From JBAWAP01 sp049589355 (GTDB taxonomy: Bacteria; Chloroflexota; Anaerolineae; VGOG01): a DNA stretch of 10,532 nt. The stretch spans positions 1 to 10,532 of the forward strand of contig JBAWAP010000199.1 in NCBI GenBank assembly GCA_049589355.1, written 5' to 3'. The notes under the pieces were generated by a model, which saw only the letters and a program-made list of their open reading frames with translations, did no database searches and was not told the origin of the DNA. Below are positions 5,555 through 10,532 of this stretch, one piece after another (position 1 is the first letter of the stretch; every line of letters starts with the position of its first letter). The translations under genes and the position numbers were made by a program.

Positions 5555-6685
5555 GTGGATATTCGCCAAAGGATCGAGGTACTGGGCCGTGCAGCTCAGT
5601 ACGATTTGTGTGGTGAGGCCTGTGGCACGGAGGCGAACCGGGTGCGCGACGACCTGGGCCACTGGATCTACCCGGCTGTGCTGCCTGATGGCAAAAGGGT
5701 CAGTCTCCTCAAGATATTGCTCACCAACGCCTGCGAGAACAATTGCTACTATTGCGCTAACCGTGCCAGCCGCAACTTCCAGCGCCTCAGCTTTACCCCT
5801 GAGGAACTGGCTTATGCCTTCGACCAGATGCACCGCAAGGGATTGGTGCAGGGCCTCTTCCTCAGCTCCGGCGTGTGCAATGCTGCCCGCACCATGGACC
5901 GCATGATTGCCACGGTTGAGCTGGTGCGCCGCCGATACGCCTTCCCCGGTTACGTCCACCTTAAGATCCTGCCCGGCGCTACCTTCGCCCACGTGGAGCG
6001 AGCGGTACAGCTCGCCAATCGGGTCTCGGTGAACCTGGAGGCACCAAACCCGGAACGCCTGGCCCGTATCGCTCCTCCCAAGGACTTCACCGCTCATCTC
6101 CTACAGCCCCTCCATTGGGCCAAGCGCCTCATTGAGGAGGGCAAGGGCAAGCACGCCTCGGTCAGCCAGACCACCCAGTTCGTCGTCGGGGCAGCGGATG
6201 AAACCGATCGCGAGCTCCTCTCGACCACGGCGCGACTCTATCAGCAGGTGGACTTAGCGAGGGTTTATTTCAGCGCCTTCCAACCGATTGTAGATACCCC
6301 CCTGGAGGATCATCCCCCTACTCCGCTTTTGCGCGAGCATCGCCTTTATCAGAGCGATTTCCTCTTCCGCAAGTACGGCTTCGCCCTCGAGGAATTCATC
6401 TTCGATGATTTGGGCAACCTGCCCAGCGAGGCCGACCCCAAGCTAATGTGGGCCAAAGCCCATCCTGAATGTTTCCCGGTGGAGGTGAACCGGGCCAGCC
6501 GCGAGGAACTTCTCCGCGTCCCCGGCATCGGCCCCATCTCGGCTTCCCGCATCCTCAAGCTGCGCGCGCAGGGCAAGTTCTGCGACCTTTCGCACCTCCG
6601 TAAGAGCGGAGCCGTGGCTACGCGTGCCGCCCCCTTCATTTTGCTGGATGGCAAGCAACCGTCCTTTCAGTTGAGCCTGTGGTAG
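5555..6685 (+). CDS. SOS-controlled radical-SAM protein with C-terminal helix-hairpin-helix (putative DNA modification/repair)
   Basis: The product has 376 residues from GTG 5555, chosen because AGGGGG (5541-5546) lies 8 nt upstream; the in-frame GTG at 5546 would overlap that site. Cys60, Cys64 and Cys67 in CENNCYYC form the 4Fe-4S site of radical-SAM enzymes. LLKILLTN before it, GLFLSSGV after it and GYVHLKILPG further on match the family annotated as putative DNA modification/repair radical-SAM protein (rSAM_link_UDG type), often next to a uracil-DNA-glycosylase-domain partner. Residues 311-345 (VNRASREELLRVPGIGPISASRIL) are a helix-hairpin-helix that should bind DNA non-specifically. The chemistry is unknown. 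A SOS box in a consensus promoter points to induction by DNA damage. No glycosylase partner follows in this window. The family call rests on remembered motifs; the two domains are clear. Confidence 0.9.
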   Translation: MDIRQRIEVLGRAAQYDLCGEACGTEANRVRDDLGHWIYPAVLPDGKRVSLLKILLTNACENNCYYCANRASRNFQRLSFTPEELAYAFDQMHRKGLVQGLFLSSGVCNAARTMDRMIATVELVRRRYAFPGYVHLKILPGATFAHVERAVQLANRVSVNLEAPNPERLARIAPPKDFTAHLLQPLHWAKRLIEEGKGKHASVSQTTQFVVGAADETDRELLSTTARLYQQVDLARVYFSAFQPIVDTPLEDHPPTPLLREHRLYQSDFLFRKYGFALEEFIFDDLGNLPSEADPKLMWAKAHPECFPVEVNRASREELLRVPGIGPISASRILKLRAQGKFCDLSHLRKSGAVATRAAPFILLDGKQPSFQLSLW

Positions 6686-6690
6686 AGCCG

Positions 6691-6812
6691 ATGGCGCAGC
6701 CCCTGGGAAGTACCCTGGCGGGTGTCTGCGGCGACTGGTGTGGTAAGTGCCCAATTTTGGCTCTACGTGCCAGGGTTGCATCGAGCACATCATTGTATGC
6801 TACTTCTGTTGA
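6691..6812 (+). pseudogene. Frameshifted remnant of a small cysteine-rich (DUF3795-like) gene
   Basis: From ATG 6691 the first frame reads MAQPLGSTLAGVCGDWCGKC (Cys13, Cys17, Cys20), like the CGxxCxxC start of DUF3795 proteins, then turns into unrelated residues and ends at 6825. In another frame, 6768-6812 reads CQGCIEHIIVCYFC and stops, giving the second cysteine cluster expected of such a zinc-binding protein. A single indel between about 6750 and 6768 would join them. No good ribosome site is seen. It lies between the radical-SAM gene and the M20 gene. Either a decayed gene or a sequencing indel would explain it. Confidence 0.5.
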
Positions 6813-6821
6813 GAGGAGAGC

Positions 6822-8009
6822 ATGACCGAAGTTGTTAAACTGAAGCAGCGCGTTGTAGATGAGGTGGACGCCCGGCGCGACGAATTGATCTACATCTCAG
6901 ACACGATTCACGCCAATCCGGAGCTCGCTTTCGAGGAATTTGAGTCGGCGGCGCTGTTGACCTCTGTCCTAGAGCAAGAGGGGTTCACAGTGCAACGCGG
7001 CGTAGCTGGACTGGAGACCGCTTTCGTTGCCTCGTACACCAGCCAGAATGGAGACAGGCCGGTCGTGGCCGTCCTGTCCGAGTACGATGCTCTGGCTGGC
7101 CTGGGACACGCCTGTGGTCATAACATTATTGGCACGGCCTCAGTAGGCGCGGCCCTCGTTCTGCGTCCCATCCTCGACCAGCTTCCCGGCACCATCCAGG
7201 TCATCGGCACCCCGGGCGAAGAAGGTGGTGGAGGCAAGATCGTCATGGTCAAAGCTGGTGTCTTCGACGGCCTGGACGCGGCCATGATGGTCCACCCATC
7301 TAACCGCACCATGACCCGCCGCACCTCGCTAGCCTGTTACGAGTTGAAGATGGAGTTCTTCGGCCAGGCTGCCCATGCCGCTGGCTCGCCAGACAAAGGG
7401 ATCAATGCCCTCGACGCCTGTGTCCTGACCTACAACAACATCAGTGCCTTGCGTCAGCAACTCACCGACGACGTCCGCATCCACGGCATCATCACCCACG
7501 GCGGCTCCGCCTCCAACATCATCCCGGACTACACCGCAGCCGAGTTCCTGGTGCGAGCGGTGGAAAAGGACGTCGCGCTGGCTGTACTGGCCAGGGTAGA
7601 GGATTGCGCGCGGGCCGGTGCTCTGGCCGCCGGCGCCGAGGTCAGATTGACGCGCGCCGATGAGCACTACGCTAACATGATCCCCAACACCGTCTTGGCC
7701 GACCTCTTTGACGCCAATCTGGCCGCGCTGGGTCGAGAGGTGCAACTGCCAGAGCCCAACGAGCGTATGGGCTCTACCGACATGGGCAACGTCAGCCACG
7801 TCGTACCGGCTCTGCATCCCTACGTCACCATCGCGCCCGATGAGGTAGCAGGCCACTCACCGCAGTTCCGCGCCGCCTCAGCTTCCCCGGAGGGTTACGC
7901 CGGCCTATTGGACGCGGCCAAAGCTCTGGCGATGACAGCCATTGACCTCTTCTCCAACCCAGACCTGGTGGATGCAGCCTGGGAAGAACACCGGACTCGC
8001 TTCGGTTGA
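6822..8009 (+). CDS. M20-family amidohydrolase/peptidase (AbgB/PM20D2-like)
   Basis: The 395-residue product starts at ATG 6822 after an AGAGGAGAG site. This zinc-dependent family cleaves amide bonds in small substrates such as N-acyl amino acids, dipeptides or aminobenzoyl-glutamate. Landmarks: HANPELAFEEF (residues 30-40), then GHACGHN with His96, Cys98 and His100 as metal ligands, GTPGEEGGGG with Glu133/Glu134 (catalytic base and ligand), and His158 in MMVHPSN. The lid/dimerisation domain spans about 170-290 and includes GQAAHAAGSPDKGINALDA. The late GHSPQF supplies the final histidine. All expected ligands are present and the length is normal. The GHACGHN and GTPGEEGGGGK motifs place it in the amidohydrolase branch rather than among carboxypeptidases. 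The exact substrate is not determinable. Its start overlaps the end of the remnant frame before it (ATGA), probably by chance. Confidence 0.93.
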   Translation: MTEVVKLKQRVVDEVDARRDELIYISDTIHANPELAFEEFESAALLTSVLEQEGFTVQRGVAGLETAFVASYTSQNGDRPVVAVLSEYDALAGLGHACGHNIIGTASVGAALVLRPILDQLPGTIQVIGTPGEEGGGGKIVMVKAGVFDGLDAAMMVHPSNRTMTRRTSLACYELKMEFFGQAAHAAGSPDKGINALDACVLTYNNISALRQQLTDDVRIHGIITHGGSASNIIPDYTAAEFLVRAVEKDVALAVLARVEDCARAGALAAGAEVRLTRADEHYANMIPNTVLADLFDANLAALGREVQLPEPNERMGSTDMGNVSHVVPALHPYVTIAPDEVAGHSPQFRAASASPEGYAGLLDAAKALAMTAIDLFSNPDLVDAAWEEHRTRFG

Positions 8010-8022
8010 TCGCAAAGCACGA

Positions 8023-8123
8023 AAGGTGCCAGGCACTTTCCCCAAGGATTTCACACCCAAAAGCGTTTCCCAAATTGCCCTCGACGTTGGGACAGCAGGC
8101 TCTTCGGAAGTGCCTGGCACCTT
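8023..8123. repeat. 101-bp element with 16-bp perfect inverted termini
   Basis: AAGGTGCCAGGCACTT (8023-8038) and AAGTGCCTGGCACCTT (8108-8123) are exact inverses. Each arm is itself near-palindromic (GTGCC-A-GGCAC). The interior has a smaller pair, CCCAA...TTGGG. No obvious target duplication flanks it. It starts 13 bp after the M20 stop and ends 4 bp before the next -35. It may be a MITE-like non-autonomous element, a REP-type repeat or a bidirectional mRNA end. GTGCCTGGCAC-type repeats are recalled as common in some genomes, which is unchecked here. Confidence 0.7.
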
Positions 8124-8127
8124 GTAC

Positions 8128-8156
8128 TTGACAGGGCTCAAATAGGACGATATAAT
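8128..8156 (+). promoter_or_regulatory. Full-consensus promoter of the corrinoid-protein gene
   Basis: TTGACA (8128-8133), a 17-bp spacer, then TATAAT (8151-8156). Both hexamers are perfect. Transcription would begin near 8163, giving a leader of about 70 nt. The last two bases of the -10 form part of an inverted repeat, suggesting tight control. Confidence 0.92.
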
Positions 8157-8191
8157 GCTGAGCGTCTCGGCCTGATCGAGACGCTCAGCAT
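8155..8191. promoter_or_regulatory. 15-bp inverted-repeat operator over -10 and start site
   Basis: ATGCTGAGCGTCTCG (8155-8169) and CGAGACGCTCAGCAT (8177-8191) are perfect inverses around a 7-bp centre. The repeat begins inside the -10 hexamer and crosses the inferred start near 8163. RNA from there could keep only about 6 bp of the stem, so a DNA operator for a dimeric repressor fits better than an RNA hairpin. No regulator gene is next to it, and there is no U-tract to make it a terminator. Confidence 0.7.
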
Positions 8192-8232
8192 AATCGTTGG
8201 AGCCTTCAAATCACTCTGAAAAGGAGCGCATC

Positions 8233-8874
8233 ATGACGAATTCACAGATTCTGGAACAAATCGCCTCTAACCTGTACAAGGGTGAAGACGACGTCGTTTC
8301 CACTCTGGTCCAGCAGGCGCTGGATCAGGGGATGACTCCAGCCGAGATCCTCAACGGCGGCCTCATCGCCGGCATGGATGAGGTAGGCAAGGACTTCAAA
8401 GCCGGTGAGCTGTTCGTGCCCGAGGTGCTCATCGCCGCCCGGGCCATGCAGGCAGGGATGGGCGTCCTGCGTCCGCTCCTGGCCGAGAGCGATGTGCCTA
8501 GTGCCGGCAAGTACGTCATCGGTACGGTCCAGGGCGACCTGCACGACATCGGCAAGAACCTGGTGAAGATGATGCTGGAGGGCGCTGGGTTTGAGACGAT
8601 TGACCTGGGGACCGACATCAAGCCCGACGGCTTCGTGGCCGCCGTGCGGGAGCATCAACCACAGCTTCTGGGGATGTCGGCGCTGCTGACCACGACCATG
8701 CCGGGGATGAAAGCGACCATCGAGGCATTGGAAGAGGCAGGGTTGCGCGACGCGGTCAAGGTCATGATCGGTGGAGCGCCGGTGACGGCGGCCTTCGCCG
8801 AGCAGATCGGGGCCGATGCTTATGCGCCGGACGCAGCTACTGCTGTGGACGTCGCCCGCACTCTGGTGGCGTGA
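8233..8874 (+). CDS. Corrinoid (B12-binding) methyl-carrier protein, MtbC/MttC-like
   Basis: The 213-residue product starts at ATG 8233 behind AAGGAG (8221-8226) at 6 nt. Residues 1-90 form the helical cap domain of methyltransferase corrinoid proteins (GMTPAEILNGGLIAGMDEVGKDF, FVPEVLIAARAM). Residues 91-213 are the Rossmann-like cobalamin domain: Asp102-Leu-His104-Asp-Ile-Gly107, where His104 would be the lower cobalt ligand, then SALLTT (149-154) and GGAPV (180-184). Such proteins carry a methyl group between a substrate-specific methyltransferase and a second methyltransferase. No methyltransferase partner (MttB-, MtbB- or MtaB-like) is in the window, so the methyl donor is unknown; methylamines, betaines or methoxylated compounds are possible. 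It has a strong promoter with an operator and is probably co-transcribed with the dehydrogenase downstream. Confidence 0.95.
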   Translation: MTNSQILEQIASNLYKGEDDVVSTLVQQALDQGMTPAEILNGGLIAGMDEVGKDFKAGELFVPEVLIAARAMQAGMGVLRPLLAESDVPSAGKYVIGTVQGDLHDIGKNLVKMMLEGAGFETIDLGTDIKPDGFVAAVREHQPQLLGMSALLTTTMPGMKATIEALEEAGLRDAVKVMIGGAPVTAAFAEQIGADAYAPDAATAVDVARTLVA

Positions 8875-8961
8875 TCGCTCGCTCCCAGGTGGCGTACGCC
8901 GCGTTTGTCAGCAGAGCCGAGGCTGTGGTGGTCTGCCTGGGAAAACGTCGAGGAGGCAGCG

Positions 8962-9990
8962 GTGAAAGCGGTTCGTCTGATCAAGCCAGGGCAGGCTCTG
9001 GAAATGCACGAAGTGCCCATGCCCCCCGTGGGCGCGAAGGACGTGTTGGTCAGAGTGAAGGCGGCGGGCATCTGCCGCTCGGACGTGCACTACCGGGCCG
9101 GTGTCTCACCGGTCCACCCCCTGCCCATGACGCTGGGGCACGAGGTGGCGGGCGTGATCGAGGAAGTCGGTGCTGAGGTCAGGAACGTCAACACCAGCGA
9201 CCGGGTGTGCCTGCACTACCTGGTCACCTGCGGCGATTGCCGCTACTGCGCCATGGGCAATGAGCAGTTTTGCACCTCAGGCTCGATGATCGGCAAGTAT
9301 CAGGACGGCGGCTACGCGGAATACATCGTCGTGCCCTCGCGCAACGCCGTCCCCTTGCCTGAAGAGATCCCCTTCGAGCAAGGTGCTATCACGATGTGCT
9401 CCTCGGCAACGTCACTCCACGCACTCTGCAAGGCTGAGTTGAAGCCAGGCGAGAGCGTGGCGGCCTTCGGCGTCGGCGGGCTGGGCATGTCGGCGGTGCA
9501 GTTGGCGCGGGCCTTCGGCGCGCTGAACGTGTACGCCGTGGACATCAACCCTGATAAGTTGAAGTTGGCCGAAAGCTACGGCGCTATCCCGGTGAACGCC
9601 GGAACTGCCGACCCGGTGGCGGAGATCAGGCGGCTGACCGGCGGCCGGGGCGTGGACGTGGCGCTGGAGCTGGTCGGCTTGCCGCAGACGATAGAGCAGG
9701 CGGTGCATTCGCTGGGGGTGTTCGGGCGGGCGGTACTGGTTGGCATCGCCGAGCATCCCTTTGAGCTCAACTCCTACCATGACATCATCCCGAAAGAAGC
9801 CCAGATCATCGGCTGCTCCGACCATCTCTTGCCAGAGCTGCTCTTGCTCATCGAGTTAGTCCGCCGGGGCACACTGGACCTGTCGTCAGTGGTCACCCGC
9901 ACCGTGCCCCTGGACGCCGAAGCCATCAACGCGGCGCTGGACGACCTGGAAGCTTTCGGGCCCGACGTCCGCACCGTGATCACGCCTTGA
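8962..9990 (+). CDS. Zinc-dependent alcohol dehydrogenase (medium-chain family)
   Basis: The product has 342 residues from GTG 8962, chosen because AGGAGG (8951-8956) lies 5 nt upstream and the family normally starts with MKAV at this point. An earlier in-frame start at 8905 would add 19 unrelated residues. Catalytic zinc ligands Cys38 (GICRSD), His60 and Glu61 (LGHEVAG), structural zinc ligands Cys90, Cys93, Cys96 and Cys104, and the nucleotide-binding GVGGLG (170-175) are all present. Asp194 at the end of the next strand favours NAD over NADP. The product should oxidise an alcohol or reduce an aldehyde in the cytosol; the substrate cannot be fixed. It follows the corrinoid gene by 87 nt with no terminator between, so one transcript is likely. 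An oxidation step after demethylation is one possible link. Confidence 0.94.
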   Translation: MKAVRLIKPGQALEMHEVPMPPVGAKDVLVRVKAAGICRSDVHYRAGVSPVHPLPMTLGHEVAGVIEEVGAEVRNVNTSDRVCLHYLVTCGDCRYCAMGNEQFCTSGSMIGKYQDGGYAEYIVVPSRNAVPLPEEIPFEQGAITMCSSATSLHALCKAELKPGESVAAFGVGGLGMSAVQLARAFGALNVYAVDINPDKLKLAESYGAIPVNAGTADPVAEIRRLTGGRGVDVALELVGLPQTIEQAVHSLGVFGRAVLVGIAEHPFELNSYHDIIPKEAQIIGCSDHLLPELLLLIELVRRGTLDLSSVVTRTVPLDAEAINAALDDLEAFGPDVRTVITP

Positions 9991-10012
9991 GCAAGATCAC
10001 AGCACCACACAC

Positions 10013-10041
10013 TTGACCAGAAGCCGGATTGGTGATACACT
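10013..10041 (+). promoter_or_regulatory. Probable promoter of the GPH transporter gene
   Basis: TTGACC (10013-10018), a 17-bp spacer, then TACACT (10036-10041). Five of six and four of six bases match consensus. The inferred start near 10048 coincides with the first heptamer of the repeat array, so the array would be the transcript leader. Confidence 0.6.
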
Positions 10042-10047
10042 GTAGTT

Positions 10048-10111
10048 GGGTTTCGAGTTTTGAGTTTGGAGTTTCGGGTTTCTCTAACTCGAAATCCTAA
10101 ACCCGAAACTC
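10048..10111. repeat. Heptanucleotide array folded into a hairpin
   Basis: Five adjoining forward heptamers occupy 10048-10082: GGGTTTC, GAGTTTT, GAGTTTG, GAGTTTC, GGGTTTC. After one base, four inverted heptamers fill 10084-10111, reading on the other strand GAGTTTC, GGGTTTA, GGATTTC, GAGTTAG. The consensus is GRGTTTN. The arms GAGTTTCGGGTTT (10069-10081) and AAACCCGAAACTC (10099-10111) pair over 13 bp. The array lies between the probable promoter and the start of the transporter gene. Confidence 0.8.
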
Positions 10112-10136
10112 GCTGCCATCGAATGAGGAAGTTAGC

Positions 10137-10532
10137 ATGACTGTCTCTGAGGCCGTCCGCAGCGAGAAACTCTCCTTCTGGACCAAGGCCACCTACGCTA
10201 TCGGCGATCTGGGGAACTCGGTAGGGCCAGGCACCGTCATCCCCTTCTGGTACCTCTACTTCCTCACCGATGTGGCCAAGCTCAACCCGGCGCTGGCTGG
10301 CCTTTCTTTGCTCATCGGCAAGATCTGGGACGCGGTTAACGACCCGCTGGTGGGCATCCTCTCGGACCGTACCCGCACTCGTTGGGGACGGCGACGGCCT
10401 TTCCTGCTGTTCGGCGCCGTTCCCTACGGCGTCACCTTCGCCCTGCTGTGGATTGTGCCCCCCATCCAGAACCAGGTCCTCCTCTGCCTCTACTTCGCCT
10501 TCATGTACATGCTGTTCGATACTGCCTTCACC
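10137..10532 (+). CDS. GPH-family (MFS_2) sugar/cation symporter, N-terminal part
   Basis: 132 codons are visible from ATG 10137, behind GAGGAA (10125-10130); the gene runs off the right edge, and family members are usually about 450-500 residues. Family features appear in order: KATYAIGDLGNS (residues 17-28), a first membrane helix around 30-45, KIWDAVNDPLVGILSDRTRT (62-81) and RWGRRRPFLLFG (82-93), then hydrophobic helices at about 95-108 and 115-132. Asp65 and Asp69 with the SDRTRTRWGRRRPF loop are diagnostic of glycoside-pentoside-hexuronide:cation symporters. Those proteins import sugars, glycosides or uronides with protons or sodium across the inner membrane. The substrate is unknown. 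It is probably transcribed from its own promoter through a repeat-rich leader. Confidence 0.93.
   Translation, partial: MTVSEAVRSEKLSFWTKATYAIGDLGNSVGPGTVIPFWYLYFLTDVAKLNPALAGLSLLIGKIWDAVNDPLVGILSDRTRTRWGRRRPFLLFGAVPYGVTFALLWIVPPIQNQVLLCLYFAFMYMLFDTAFT

Noticed and set aside
6776..6801. Possible promoter TTGCAT...TATGCT before the M20 gene
   Set aside because: The spacer is only 14 bp and both hexamers are imperfect, so I do not call it.
8905..8961. Upstream extension of the alcohol dehydrogenase
   Set aside because: The extra 19 residues do not match the family, and a good AGGAGG site lies 5 nt before GTG 8962.
8875..8961. Terminator between the corrinoid and dehydrogenase genes
   Set aside because: TCCCAGG...CCTGGGA can pair over 7 bp but the arms are about 50 nt apart with no U-tract, so a shared transcript is more likely.
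10048..10111. CRISPR array or telomere-like repeat
   Set aside because: Units are 7 bp with no spacers and are inverted in the middle. The likeness to GGGTTTA telomere repeats is superficial in a bacterial intergenic region.

Overview
The window is 10.5 kb of moderately GC-rich bacterial DNA holding four tRNA genes, one intact insertion sequence, and genes on both strands. No marker gene fixes the taxon. A Bacillus-type SOS box (CGAAC-N4-GTTCG), 11-bp-phased PhoP-like direct repeats, consensus sigma-70-type promoters, a corrinoid methyl-carrier protein and a mix of secreted or lipid-anchored proteins would fit an anaerobic Chloroflexota (Anaerolineae-like) or another Gram-positive-like lineage. 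This is an inference of moderate to low confidence.

Left part (1-2650, minus strand): a secreted alpha/beta-hydrolase-like protein runs off the left edge, and a helical lipoprotein lies upstream of it. Each has its own promoter, and the two promoters share the same architecture: four hexamers (TTTACA/TTAACA type) repeated every 11 bp, then 9 bp, then GATAAT. This is the layout of operators for PhoP/PhoB-type response regulators, so the two envelope genes are probably one small regulon.

Middle (2670-5100): a dispersed hairpin repeat is followed by a complete insertion sequence (2795-4599). It has 19-bp perfect terminal inverted repeats, an 8-bp target duplication (ATTCCCCA) touching both ends, and an IS4-superfamily DDE transposase. 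It sits 8 bp upstream of the -35 of a consensus promoter that drives tRNA-Ser(UGA), tRNA-Ser(GCU), tRNA-Arg(GCG) and tRNA-Arg(ACG). Having both a GCG and a somewhat degenerate ACG arginine tRNA is unusual for a bacterium.

Right part (5141-10532, plus strand): cutA is followed by a radical-SAM protein with a C-terminal helix-hairpin-helix, of the putative DNA modification/repair type. A perfect 14-bp SOS-box palindrome fills the spacer of its perfect TTGACA-17-TATAAT promoter. Next come a frameshifted remnant of a small cysteine-rich (DUF3795-like) gene, an M20 amidohydrolase, and a 101-bp element with 16-bp inverted termini. The element leads directly into another consensus promoter with a 15-bp inverted-repeat operator over its start site. 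That promoter serves a corrinoid protein and a zinc alcohol dehydrogenase. The window ends in a GPH-type sugar/cation symporter, whose leader carries a heptanucleotide array folded into a hairpin.

The strongest leads are the shared phased-repeat promoters, the SOS control of the radical-SAM gene, the operator on the corrinoid gene and the odd arginine tRNA pair.
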